Source: Opitutaceae bacterium TAV5
Lineage (GTDB): Bacteria; Verrucomicrobiota; Verrucomicrobiia; Opitutales; Opitutaceae
DNA length: 64,000 nt
NCBI GenBank assembly: GCA_000242935.3
Contig: CP007054.1
Location: 1 to 64,000, forward strand
Direction: 5' to 3'
Each line of letters starts with the position of its first letter. The first letter of the stretch is position 1. A program made the position numbers and the translations under genes. Of this stretch, positions 53,154 through 61,869 are shown in pieces. The notes beneath the pieces are model-generated. The model was not told the DNA's origin, did not search any database, and was given only the letters and a program-made list of their open reading frames with translations.

Positions 53154-54330
53154 ACATGCGCCCAATCAGTTGAAATTGCTGGGAAGTAATGTGTTTCCGG
53201 TTATGTAAATGACGTAACATTGCTCTCGGGACCGGGGAAAACCTGACTACCTCCTCCGCGCTATATTCCTTGCTCAAGAAGAGTTCTTCAAGGTGCTCTT
53301 CAAAAGTAAACATCCCATCCCTCCTTCCTGTCAGCATCGTGTTTTTTATCTGGTTGAAATCTGCTCGCGCAATACATCCGCTGATTCCCTCGTTGACTAT
53401 CATCAATTCATAATTCGCACGCAGTTTCCCTTCTCTTGTCGGTATCAGTCTCTGTGACACTACCCCCAGGAGCGCGGTGCTAATTGAATTCAAAAAGAAT
53501 TCCTTTCCCTCCCCTGGAGAAGCCGTGATTAATCGTGAGATGCTTTGTTCTGCGTTCCCCGTATGCAAAGTCCCAAAAACCAGATGACCTGTTTCTGCCG
53601 CTTCCACCGCATACCGTATGGCTTCCGGTTCACGCAGTTCCCCGAACATGATTACGTCGGGATCTTCACGCATGGCTGACTTTGCAGCCTCAATAAAATT
53701 CTCGATATGACCATGACCATATGGTCCCACTTCATGCTGCTGCACCAGTCCTTTCCTCGATCTGAATATTGTTTCAATCGGGGCCTCGTAGGTGATTACT
53801 TTGATCGGCTGGGTCTCGACAAGGTGGTCAATGATTGCAGCCAAAGTGGTTGACTTCCCCGAACCTGTCTGACCCGTTGCCAAAACTAGGCCGGCACTCC
53901 GTGAGTGTATCAGTTCGATCAACGCCCGAGGTGTGCCTAGTGCGGTAAGTGGACGTGGCGCATCCGCCAGAGAGCGCAGATTAAAAGAAAATCCGGTTTG
54001 TCCAACTTTGGCATGAACCCGGAATCGCTTTCTCGACCCATCCAGGTCGATTTCCACACTTCTGTCATCGGGACTGAAAAAAGTCCGCTTTTCACGTCCC
54101 TCCTCCTTAGTAAGCGATCTCCAAGCCTCAAGGGCCTCTTCTTCCGCTATCGGCCTGTCACCAAGATAACGTATATCCCCATAAACCCTGAGGGCCGGCT
54201 TTTCCCCGGGGGTAAAATGCCAGTCACTCGCCCCATCAGCGACCCCTTCCCGTAACCACGAAGCTATCTGCCCGCTTGCGGGTACCCGTACCGTCGGGTG
54301 CCGAACATCAATTGTGGCAGTTGCAGTCAC
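53134..54330 (-). CDS. PilT-like retraction ATPase
   Basis: A 398-aa protein. Walker A GQTGSGKSTT is near residue 150, 'AMREDPDVIMFGELREPEAI' matches the PilT Walker B, and 'ETGHLVFGTLHT' is the His box. No tetracysteine site, as expected for PilT and unlike PilB. The GTG at 54330 has AAAGG 5 nt upstream and is preferred to the GTG at 54336. PilT withdraws pili. It heads the minus-strand pilus operon, which runs to 42331. Confidence 0.9.
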   Translation of the reverse strand: MTATATIDVRHPTVRVPASGQIASWLREGVADGASDWHFTPGEKPALRVYGDIRYLGDRPIAEEEALEAWRSLTKEEGREKRTFFSPDDRSVEIDLDGSRKRFRVHAKVGQTGFSFNLRSLADAPRPLTALGTPRALIELIHSRSAGLVLATGQTGSGKSTTLAAIIDHLVETQPIKVITYEAPIETIFRSRKGLVQQHEVGPYGHGHIENFIEAAKSAMREDPDVIMFGELREPEAIRYAVEAAETGHLVFGTLHTGNAEQSISRLITASPGEGKEFFLNSISTALLGVVSQRLIPTREGKLRANYELMIVNEGISGCIARADFNQIKNTMLTGRRDGMFTFEEHLEELFLSKEYSAEEVVRFSPVPRAMLRHLHNRKHITSQQFQLIGRMYGIQNI

Positions 54331-54656
54331 GAACACCTTTTAAGATACATTGTTATGACTTGTCACATAAAAAAACTTTCAAAATGACACCTATTGTAAC
54401 TTATTATCCTTTAGTATGTAAAGAATCATCCGATTCAACAAAGGACCCGGTGCAAGAGGGTTTCATCGACGTTTCGGTGGTAATTCCTGAGATCAGGGGG
54501 GAGGGGAATTCTCAAACCGCGAGATGTTTCCGAAACGTCAAGGTCGCCTCTCCTACCTCGCCGTTACGATTTCTGGCGTTGCATAAGTGCCGCCTTCCTG
54601 AAATGCCTCGCAGGGCTTCAATTGAAACTGCAACAGGGTGACCAGTTGCGTGCATT
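54331..54656 (-). other. Operon-head intergenic region
   Basis: A 326-bp gap with AT-rich sequence next to the PilT-like start (about 54340-54425), the likely promoter region of the pilus operon. I see no clear -35/-10 pair. The rest holds no supported gene. A CTTCAATTGAAAC string near 54620 looks like a CRISPR repeat end but occurs once. Confidence 0.45.
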
Positions 54657-55142
54657 TCACGGTCTGGATCTACCCGACCGTTGCGTTTTTTGGGCTGTGG
54701 GGAGATTGGCACCGTTCGGCCCCTCGGTCTCGGGGAAAACTGCTTGGGCCCCGAAAAACTCGGATGCCATTGCGAAGGCCCCGATATAGCCCCCTTGGAT
54801 AGGCGAATCTTCACCTGTTCCCGGGTCACGCCATAGCCAGATGCCTTCGATGCTGTCTTTCGCCGTCAAAACTTCCCCGGCCGGCCGAAAGATGATGGTC
54901 CCGAAACCCCGGTCAAAGTTGTCACTGATGAACCACTCGCGCTGGCCTTGGTACTCAGGCATGTGCGCCACCTTCCCGTCATCGAAATCGCAATAGACAG
55001 CCCTCCGGGCCAGTTTTGCGGTAAGCCCGGCTGCCATGGCCGACCGGATCATTGCGTCCTCTACCAATTCAACGACGCGTGGGACAACAGGCTTTGGGTC
55101 ATTTTCCATAACAGGCAGTCCGGGTTCAGATTCACTCCTCAA
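54657..55142 (-). CDS. Hypothetical protein, 161 aa
   Basis: A soluble protein with no recognised family, coupled by ATGA overlap to the nuclease-like gene upstream (stop 55139). Its place after a toxin-like gene fits an immunity or accessory role, which is an inference only. 'FGTIIFRPAGEVLTAKDSIEGIWLW' is the most ordered stretch. Confidence 0.5.
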   Translation of the reverse strand: MRSESEPGLPVMENDPKPVVPRVVELVEDAMIRSAMAAGLTAKLARRAVYCDFDDGKVAHMPEYQGQREWFISDNFDRGFGTIIFRPAGEVLTAKDSIEGIWLWRDPGTGEDSPIQGGYIGAFAMASEFFGAQAVFPETEGPNGANLPTAQKTQRSGRSRP

Positions 55143-55885
55143 CGCGAACGTCTCACTGAGTACGAATGTTTTTCCGGAACCGGCAACGGCAATCCATCGG
55201 ATACCGTCTCAGGTCCCGCTGGCTTTGGCTTGACATCGCCGATGTCTGAGACCACCTTTTCACCGCCAGCAATGGTTTCCAGCTCGGGATATTGAAGCCC
55301 GACCGAGTGAAACCACTGCTGGCTCTTTTTTTGGTGGTAATAAAGAACTCGCCCAGATTCTTCAAACCAGCGGGCAATCCTCTGATTGAAGCTCGCTCCG
55401 TAAACGCTTGCGATGATGTGAGCCAAGTAGGCGTTGACTTCCCTGTTAAGGCCCATCGCGACGAAAATCGGCCGTCCCTCACTGTCGTTGCGGTCCAGCA
55501 TCACCACAACTGAATCACCCACCGTTTCAGACTGAAATACGGCCACAGGATGCTCGATGGCGTGATGAAGGGTGCGAAGGGTTAGCAATGTAATTCCGTG
55601 AATCCTCATGGCTTTTTTAATCACCGAAGGCGGCACAAAGACGGGGTGATCTTCAAATCCGACCCGCTTAAGGATCTCCGGAGTGCGTCCGAACAAAACC
55701 GGGCGGCGATCGTGAACCCCTTCGAGTGTTTCGCGCAGGCTTTCCTTCCATTGGCGGATGGCTTCGGCAGGGGTTTCAGGTAGTGGCTGGTTTGTGTTCA
55801 ATGCTCCAGTGTCTGGCTCGGTTTGTTTGACGGTGCAGTTATCGGCTGCAAACGCGAGAAAGCCCCGCAGTCTTCGGAAGATCAT
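55139..55885 (-). CDS. Putative phage-type nuclease toxin (PBECR/MuF-associated)
   Basis: ATG 55885 gives 248 aa; the frame is open to 56110 but that part overlaps the previous gene. Residues 55-200 resemble the barnase/EndoU/colicin/RelE-like domain found with phage MuF and polyvalent proteins: 'PVFVPPSVIKKAMRIHGITLLTLRTLHHAIEHPVAVF', 'VVVMLDRNDSEGRPIFVAM', 'IASVYG' and a final WFHSVGLQYPE. Such domains are predicted RNases. Catalytic residues are not certain. Probably delivered by, or guarding, the mobile element. Confidence 0.65.
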   Translation of the reverse strand: MIFRRLRGFLAFAADNCTVKQTEPDTGALNTNQPLPETPAEAIRQWKESLRETLEGVHDRRPVLFGRTPEILKRVGFEDHPVFVPPSVIKKAMRIHGITLLTLRTLHHAIEHPVAVFQSETVGDSVVVMLDRNDSEGRPIFVAMGLNREVNAYLAHIIASVYGASFNQRIARWFEESGRVLYYHQKKSQQWFHSVGLQYPELETIAGGEKVVSDIGDVKPKPAGPETVSDGLPLPVPEKHSYSVRRSR

Positions 55886-56357
55886 CAGGCAACGCCTCCA
55901 GCGGTGTAATACACGCGATGTTGATGACAAACACACTGCTGGCGCTTCCGGGAAAATCATCATTCTCGGCAACACGAACGGCATCGTAACCCAACCGTTT
56001 TGCTGACGCCACCATCGGGGTTTCGTCAAAATCCATGTAGTGGACTGGTCCCCCGATTGTTTCAGCCACTTCCAACGCCTCCGTGAGTCGGACTCGTGTC
56101 GCGGAATCAATTCTCGGGTCTTTCAAGGTCTCCGTGATGATCTCAATCGCCACGCCGGCCTTTCTGGTGTCCGCAAGACGAGCGTACCTTAACACATAGC
56201 GCCGGGCCCCTGGAGCCTCGGAATAGGTGCTTTCGCCATCGATGCCGAAGTATGCGCCGCTGTCGTCAAATTCCCCTACCCTCGTGAGGGTCAGATCAAT
56301 GTTTTCAGGGGGGGAGTGAATCATGATTTCTTCATTTCCGAAGCGATCGGCGAACAT
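55839..56357 (-). CDS. Possible ART-like/polyvalent-protein domain, 172 aa
   Basis: A soluble protein whose C-terminal 'GYDAVRVAENDD' followed by 'SSVFVINIACITPLEAL' is like the end of ADP-ribosyltransferase-type domains in phage polyvalent proteins. An N-terminal pattern with 'YFGIDGEST' and 'RYVLRYARLADTRK' also fits, but the match is weak. It overlaps the nuclease-like gene by 47 bp. The two may once have been one protein split by a frameshift. Confidence 0.5.
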   Translation of the reverse strand: MFADRFGNEEIMIHSPPENIDLTLTRVGEFDDSGAYFGIDGESTYSEAPGARRYVLRYARLADTRKAGVAIEIITETLKDPRIDSATRVRLTEALEVAETIGGPVHYMDFDETPMVASAKRLGYDAVRVAENDDFPGSASSVFVINIACITPLEALPDDLPKTAGLSRVCSR

Positions 56358-56556
56358 GGCCGTTCCGGTAATCCGATCCGCGCGGGGTCGGCAAACAAGC
56401 CCCTTCTATTGACGGGAGGAAGTTGCGAATGAATCCACTGACACTGTTGGGATATCGAGCCTTGATCATGGCCTTGATTTCAACGTCCACGTTTCCTGAT
56501 CGAGGTCGATGGTCGTGTGGGGCGAATTTCTTTTGAGATTTCCCGGAAGAGGCCGG

Positions 56557-56579
56557 ACATGCCCCCTCGGGGGGGCATG
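56557..56579 (-). terminator. Strong stem-loop after the beta-barrel gene
   Basis: CATGCCCCC (56558-56566) and GGGGGCATG (56571-56579) form a 9-bp GC-rich stem with a 4-nt loop, a few bases after the stop of the gene at 56586-57200. No T run follows, so it may be a terminator or an mRNA-stabilising hairpin. Confidence 0.5.
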
Positions 56580-56585
56580 GAAATA

Positions 56586-57200
56586 TCAAAAACGGTAGGT
56601 GACAGACAAATTCACACTCGGGCGGGCGTAGGTCGTATCCTTCGAGAGTGTGAGATCTCCATCCCCGATCCCTTTGTACTCCTTGTTGTCAACCCAGAGA
56701 ATCCGTCCGCCAAGATCAAATGACCAATTTTTCGTAATTGAATAACTGATACCAGCGGTGATTCCGTAGGTGAACAACCAGTTGGAATCAGATCCCGTGC
56801 TATCTGGGCTTGGCGTATCCAGCGTGAACTTGTCATGAATCACCCCCACCGTCGCACCGGCTGAAAGACTCCAAATCTTTGCTTCGCCAAAAGCGTAAGT
56901 AAACCGGTAATTCACCAGAATCGGTACCTGTTTCTTCTCGATGTCGAACTCGGAAAAATTCCAATGCCCGTCAGCCTTAACATATCCAACTTCAAGCCCG
57001 ACACTGTGGGCGTCGGTGATATTGAGACCCACTTCGACAAATGCACCCACTTCCCAATCTGAAAAGTCGTCGGCGGTACCGATCGCCTTAAACTTCGTCA
57101 CATCGGCACCGGCCCGGGTGAAGACCTCGGCGGCATGGGCCGTGGCGCTCGCGAGCGCGACAGCAGAGAGAATGGACACAAACAGCGTGGTGCGTTTCAT
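56586..57200 (-). CDS. Outer-membrane beta-barrel protein
   Basis: A 204-aa protein with a signal peptide (about 1-23, ending AHAAE) and an alternating-strand pattern, ending in YRF, the aromatic C-terminus that directs outer-membrane insertion. It resembles the small OmpA/OmpW-like 8-strand barrels ('VGAFVEVGLNITDAHSVGLEVGYV', 'YGITAGISYSITKNWSFDLGGRI'). It may be a mating or surface-exclusion factor. The 23-bp element is 66 bp upstream. Confidence 0.75.
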   Translation of the reverse strand: MKRTTLFVSILSAVALASATAHAAEVFTRAGADVTKFKAIGTADDFSDWEVGAFVEVGLNITDAHSVGLEVGYVKADGHWNFSEFDIEKKQVPILVNYRFTYAFGEAKIWSLSAGATVGVIHDKFTLDTPSPDSTGSDSNWLFTYGITAGISYSITKNWSFDLGGRILWVDNKEYKGIGDGDLTLSKDTTYARPSVNLSVTYRF

Positions 57201-57265
57201 ATTTATCCTGAGTTTAGGTTGAGGAATTGCCGGTGTAAGGAACGGCGACAGGTGCTAGCAAAACT

Positions 57266-57288
57266 ACTTCGCCAACTAGAGCAAGAAA
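57266..57288 (+). repeat. 23-bp dispersed repeat, copy 2
   Basis: Identical to 10-32. On the minus strand it falls between the end of the 580-aa gene (57300) and the start of the beta-barrel gene (57200), so it could be a promoter or operator of the latter. CTAG lies in its middle. Confidence 0.6.
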
Positions 57289-57299
57289 TTTTTCAGATT

Positions 57300-59042
57300 T
57301 CAGAATCGCTGCCATCCCGCCGGAGTGTAAAGGTAACGAACCCCATCCACTACGTGAAGTTGCCCGATTGTCGGATTCTCCGGGAAAGTGTTCGTCGGTG
57401 CCGGTTCGGTCGGATCAGTGGGATTTGTCGGGGGTGGCCCCGGATCGGTAACGCCGGCGATGAGGTTGCGAGTGGCGGTGATGACGACGCGTGCCTCGTC
57501 CGACGAGGACACAAGCGGCAACGCGGCGGCGGACGCAACACGGCCGGCGGACCCGGCTTCCGAGAAATCGGACGAAGTTCGGCCGCTGAGTTGAATCGAG
57601 GAACCCTGCACGTCGATAACGACGCCCGGCTGCGCTACACCCACTGCAAACGTCACGGATGCGGTTGCAGGCAAGTACATGAACGTGCCCGGGAACGATG
57701 CGGTCACGGTGACATTACCGTATCCTCCTGCCAAAGAAACGAGGCCTGAACCGGAGTTGATCGTAGCTACCCCTGAAATGGAAAAGGTGGGTGTAGTGCC
57801 GGCATCCGTACTCCACGAGATGGCGAACGGTTGGGAATCCACCGGCTTTGAACCGGGATTCTGGAGCACAACAGTCTGATCCAGTTTCGCCAGGAATAAT
57901 GCCGTCACGGAACGACTACCTGTCACAAGAAATGTGATACCCGGGGACGGGTTTGCCGCGGTTGCGCCGGGACCGTTCTGATCACCGGAAAAGCCGGCAA
58001 AATAGCTATCACTCCCCGCTTGCGGTGTAAGCGTGCAATAAGTGCCTTCGGCATAGGTTCCACCACCGGCTACCGAGCCATTCCCGACGATCGTCACGCT
58101 GACCGAATACAAAGTTGGCGGCGGTTCGTTGACAGTGATGGTCGCGGTCGCAGTGTTCGAGACGGCGTAGCCATTGCCTGCGGGACTCATCACCGTCACC
58201 TGGTAGGTTCCGGCCGAGTTGAATGTGACTGTCTTCGTCGTTCCGTTCCCCCCTGCCAGACCGCCCCAAGTGTAATCGTTCTTCCCGCCCGATGCGGTAA
58301 ACGTCACGGAATCGCCCGCCGTAACAGTCCTCGATGCCGGACTGATCGTAACAGTTTGCGCGACAGGAACCGGTACGGTAACGGAGACGATAGCTGTGGC
58401 GGTATTCGATGCGGCGTAGCCGTTGCCGGCGGGACTCATCACCGTCACCTGGTAGGTGCCAGCGGAACCGAATGTGACCGATTTTGTGTTCCCGCTCCCG
58501 CTCGCCGATCCGCCCCATGTATATCCGTTTTGCCCTCCGGAAGCAGTAAATACTACGGAGGTTCCAACCGCGACAGAATTGGATGCGGGCGAAATTGTGA
58601 CAGTAGGGTGGACCACCGTTCCGGCATACACTGACACACGGTATCTGTACCATCGCACAGACGGCCGCCCGTTCATGCCCGTGTAAGTGCTACGTGTTAT
58701 GACATAGTAGAATCTATTATTATATTTAACTAGATGATAACGGTATACATGATCCGACATGCCGCCAGCATCACCTCGGCCTAGTGAGACCGTGAACCCA
58801 GCATCGGTGGTTACGGTATAAGTATAGTTGTCTTTCACCGCCCCCGAATCCAAGACTTGGATCTCGGTATATACACCCGAGGCCTCGGGAAACCCCACGC
58901 TGGCAAGACTGGTACTGGATCCCTCAACGACAAACCCCGAGGAGGAACGGTATGCCTCACCCTCAACACTGATTGCGTGAACTGCCGTTATGAGCCATGC
59001 CCATGCAGCGACAAAACACACAGACCGAATACCTTTATTCAT
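57300..59042 (-). CDS. Secreted Ig-like repeat protein, 580 aa
   Basis: A signal peptide (about 1-23) is followed by an N-terminal domain, then two near-identical Ig/PKD-like repeats (about 145-220 and 232-305; 'SAGTYQVTVMSPAGNGYA' appears in both), a bacterial-repeat segment ('SYFAGFSGDQNGPG', about 310-380), another Ig-like domain ('DQTVVLQNPGSKPVDSQPFAISW', about 390-465) and a Thr/Pro-rich C-terminus. A surface adhesin-like protein. No anchor is seen. The repeats suggest recent domain duplication. Confidence 0.75.
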   Translation of the reverse strand: MNKGIRSVCFVAAWAWLITAVHAISVEGEAYRSSSGFVVEGSSTSLASVGFPEASGVYTEIQVLDSGAVKDNYTYTVTTDAGFTVSLGRGDAGGMSDHVYRYHLVKYNNRFYYVITRSTYTGMNGRPSVRWYRYRVSVYAGTVVHPTVTISPASNSVAVGTSVVFTASGGQNGYTWGGSASGSGNTKSVTFGSAGTYQVTVMSPAGNGYAASNTATAIVSVTVPVPVAQTVTISPASRTVTAGDSVTFTASGGKNDYTWGGLAGGNGTTKTVTFNSAGTYQVTVMSPAGNGYAVSNTATATITVNEPPPTLYSVSVTIVGNGSVAGGGTYAEGTYCTLTPQAGSDSYFAGFSGDQNGPGATAANPSPGITFLVTGSRSVTALFLAKLDQTVVLQNPGSKPVDSQPFAISWSTDAGTTPTFSISGVATINSGSGLVSLAGGYGNVTVTASFPGTFMYLPATASVTFAVGVAQPGVVIDVQGSSIQLSGRTSSDFSEAGSAGRVASAAALPLVSSSDEARVVITATRNLIAGVTDPGPPPTNPTDPTEPAPTNTFPENPTIGQLHVVDGVRYLYTPAGWQRF

Positions 59043-59121
59043 ATCACCTCCATTCTTTGTTATTCCTTGTCCATTCTTTGAATTTTCAAGAATTAGAACC
59101 CCTGTCTAAACCAATGACAAG

Positions 59122-59679
59122 TCAATCTCCCGGTAGTCGCAAAGGTCTGCGGCCAGTCGCAAGTGCCTTCTGACCCGAGGGGAGAGGGATGGAATTCCCC
59201 GCCTCCCCGTCCACGTCGATCGCTGCGGATTCGACTGAATCGACAGGGGAACTGTCAGGAAGCGAGGCGTCGTTGATAACTTCGAAGTTACCCGGCACCG
59301 CCTTCTCCGGCGAAACCGTCCTGTGCCTGCCCAGAACAAAATCCACCGCTGCGAGTATCGACTGCGAAACGGTACCCTGGATTGCCTGCTCCGCCGAGGA
59401 AGCTTGCAACGCATCGCCGACCCGCGTGGCAGCAGAAAACTTGCTCCTCCGCCGCGGCGTCCGGATCTTGTCGGCAGCAGCTCGTGCCTCGGCCCATGCG
59501 ATGTCCGGATCAACAGCCTCGCAGGGTTTCATGCCCTCGATGCTGATCCGCTCCGCAAACTCGCAGGCCTTCTCCTCGATCTCGCGAAGTGCGTCGGCAA
59601 TAGCTGCGCGAACTTCTGCCCACTCATTTCGGTCTGTGTTGCTTTCCCGGTTTCCATCATTCATTGTAATGTATCTCAT
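59122..59679 (-). CDS. Hypothetical protein, 185 aa
   Basis: A soluble acidic protein, helical in its first 90 residues. It starts 2 bp after the VirB6/TrbL-like gene, so it is the last gene of that transfer operon. A second ATG at 59664 (MNDGNRES) is possible. No family recognised. Confidence 0.55.
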   Translation of the reverse strand: MRYITMNDGNRESNTDRNEWAEVRAAIADALREIEEKACEFAERISIEGMKPCEAVDPDIAWAEARAAADKIRTPRRRSKFSAATRVGDALQASSAEQAIQGTVSQSILAAVDFVLGRHRTVSPEKAVPGNFEVINDASLPDSSPVDSVESAAIDVDGEAGNSIPLPSGQKALATGRRPLRLPGD

Positions 59680-59681
59680 TT

Positions 59682-60986
59682 TCAGTTACGTTTGTCGGCC
59701 AGTGTCGGCGGATTGGCTGCGACTCCACGGACACTTCCCAAGGCCAGCATGGTCAGTCCCGATCCTCCGCCGGATACCCCTCCCGCCGCTCCTGCCGCCG
59801 GGGTTGCACTACCGCCGGCACTGGCTGCGGGCGCAATCTTGCTGATTGCGGAAAGCGCCGCCGGAGCCGCGGCGACAGTGGCTGCGCCAACCAGCAGCTT
59901 GCCGGCGGTGCCAACAGTGGTCTGCACGCCTTTGCCCATGAAGGCGGCAGCGAACTCCGCCCCGGTCGTCAGCGTTTTCGCAATCAGCAGTGGTGCAACA
60001 AATGCCACCAGCAAGATCCAGAGAAACAGACCCAGCAAACCCAGCGCCAGGCAGGAGGACTGAAGGAAGGACATCGAGGCATACGTCCCGAGGTTTGCCA
60101 GCCCTTCCCCATTCTCGATGGAATTATTGATCACCGCCATCGACGACTCTCCTGTCGCAACACGCAGCCACAGATCGAAAAGCTCGATGGTGATAGCATG
60201 CCCGAGAGCCCACCCGATTGGCCACGCGCATATGCCGATCAGGGTCAGGATGTAGTTCCATCCTGCTGACCGCATATGTTCCGTGGAGAGGAACCCGATG
60301 AAGAGGGGGAGGAGGCAGGCTCCGACCACGAGCGCCAAATACCTGAATGCCTCCATGCACCAGATGATGAACATCGACGCGATGATTCCGAGCAGCAGGA
60401 CACCGATAACGAGAACCGCCAGACCCAGACGCGCGATAGCCATGAACAGCCGGGACAGAAACTGGCCGAGCCTGTAAAACCAGTCCGATAGCGACCAGAA
60501 CGACAGTTCCTCGGCTTCGTCTGCGGTTTCCCTGACGGTATCGCCCGATGTGGCGGCCTTGATCGACCCCTCCAGCGTGCTGGCATCCTTTCCGGCATCC
60601 TTGCCCTCCGGTTTCGAAAAGACTTCCATCGGGTCCGGAAACTGCCTGGCGCGCTCCCAGAGCTGAGTGATGAGCGACCCGGAGGAAACCGGCGCGTCGA
60701 TTTCGGCGGGAACATTGGCAAAAACGCTGGCGAGAATTCCAAGAATCTGACCCCCGGCGAAAATGAGGATACAGAGAACGAGCGTTCTCACGATCTCCCC
60801 CGTCGCTTCCATGCCCCTTTTACCGACCTCGGCCATCCTTTGGGAATGCCCGAGGAGAAGGAAAGCTCCGCCGGCAAACTGCATCAGGTGGCGGAATCCC
60901 TCAAGCACTCCGGGATGGCGCGTCATCAGGCCATCGAAGAGGGCTTGAGGCTGCATATCGAGGAGAACTCTGTACGTCTCTGTCAT
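59682..60986 (-). CDS. VirB6/TrbL-like inner-membrane channel protein
   Basis: A 434-aa protein with about six to seven membrane segments (clusters near 70-90, 185-215, 225-245, 250-285, 315-345) and a Gly/Ala-rich C-terminus. This fits the VirB6/TrbL family, the polytopic part of the type IV secretion channel. Its place after the TrbJ-like gene is the same order as trbJ-trbL in conjugation operons. Specific motifs are few. Confidence 0.75.
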   Translation of the reverse strand: MTETYRVLLDMQPQALFDGLMTRHPGVLEGFRHLMQFAGGAFLLLGHSQRMAEVGKRGMEATGEIVRTLVLCILIFAGGQILGILASVFANVPAEIDAPVSSGSLITQLWERARQFPDPMEVFSKPEGKDAGKDASTLEGSIKAATSGDTVRETADEAEELSFWSLSDWFYRLGQFLSRLFMAIARLGLAVLVIGVLLLGIIASMFIIWCMEAFRYLALVVGACLLPLFIGFLSTEHMRSAGWNYILTLIGICAWPIGWALGHAITIELFDLWLRVATGESSMAVINNSIENGEGLANLGTYASMSFLQSSCLALGLLGLFLWILLVAFVAPLLIAKTLTTGAEFAAAFMGKGVQTTVGTAGKLLVGAATVAAAPAALSAISKIAPAASAGGSATPAAGAAGGVSGGGSGLTMLALGSVRGVAANPPTLADKRN

Positions 60987-60989
60987 GAC

Positions 60990-61862
60990 CTACCTGATAC
61001 GTGAATAATCGACTCCAAACGGATCACCCTGAACTTTCTGGTTCCAAGTTTCGGTTTTTGCACTGGCTTCTTCGGCGGACTTCCTAGCAGCTTTTTCCAG
61101 ATTGGCGGCATCAGCCTGCCGCTGCGCATACCGGACCACCGCCGACTCCCTTGCCTTGCGCTCCTCGTCTGCTTTTTCCATCTGGTGCTCAATGATGAGG
61201 GCCTGCTGCTGCGCGGCTATGGCTTCGGTCTGGGCCTGCACGGCCGCTATCTGCGCCGCAGCCGCCTGCTTTTCACTTTCTGTTTGAGCATCGAGAAGAG
61301 CCTTGTGGGCAGCCGCCAGTTCCTTCGCCGCTTCGGCGCGGGCCTCGTTCTGCTTTTTGATCTCTGTCCGTACCCCCCGCGAGATGCCCTCCGCGGCGTC
61401 AAGAGCCCGGTAGAGGTCAACATTCCCGCGATAAGTTTTCCCATAAGAGTCAATCTGTCTCTGCAAACGCTGAGACTCTGTCCACACCCGCTCCCACGCC
61501 TTTACCGCATAATCGGCGTCGTCCATCGTTTTGTAGACTTCACCCTTTACCCCGGAATAACTGGCATCGTTGCCGAGAATCCGGTCGATGGATTGAGAAA
61601 TCCTTTTCAGGTCCGATATGCTTTTGATGGCAACCTTCGGATTGCCGGCAAAGTCGAGAAGTGTCTGCGCATTCCGGACCATTTCGGTGGCCCGGGAAAG
61701 CGTGGCGGCGGTACTGGCGGCGGTTTTGGCCGTATCGGCCAGAATCATCGGGTCGGCCACCTTGGTCACCACCACGGAAAATGCAAAGGCGGGATTTGCT
61801 AATAAAACAAGAATGCCAAGACAGGCAGGGCATCGCATCGGGAGTCCGGTTTTTGTATACAT
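60990..61862 (-). CDS. VirB5/TrbJ-like exported coiled-coil protein
   Basis: A 290-aa protein. The signal peptide is clear (MRCPACLGILVLLANPAFA if ATG 61838 is used; 61862 adds eight residues). The mature part is helical throughout, with Ala/Glu/Gln-rich coiled coil at about 150-270 (KELAAAHKALLDAQTESEKQAAA). TrbJ/VirB5 are pilus-associated minor subunits. It lies 3 bp before the VirB6/TrbL-like gene. The family call is from layout and order. Confidence 0.7.
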   Translation of the reverse strand: MYTKTGLPMRCPACLGILVLLANPAFAFSVVVTKVADPMILADTAKTAASTAATLSRATEMVRNAQTLLDFAGNPKVAIKSISDLKRISQSIDRILGNDASYSGVKGEVYKTMDDADYAVKAWERVWTESQRLQRQIDSYGKTYRGNVDLYRALDAAEGISRGVRTEIKKQNEARAEAAKELAAAHKALLDAQTESEKQAAAAQIAAVQAQTEAIAAQQQALIIEHQMEKADEERKARESAVVRYAQRQADAANLEKAARKSAEEASAKTETWNQKVQGDPFGVDYSRIR

Positions 61863-61869
61863 TTATTGA

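Noticed and set aside
54600-54645. CRISPR-repeat-like string with CTTCAATTGAAAC
   Set aside because: Single occurrence, no spacers, no cas genes.
56332-56589. 85-codon minus-strand frame between toxin-like and beta-barrel genes
   Set aside because: It overlaps the stem-loop and the ART-like gene start, and its product has no ordered features.
57240-57290. Sigma-54-type promoter (TTGGC followed by TTGC) around the 23-bp element
   Set aside because: The spacing between the GG and GC elements is too long (12 instead of 10).
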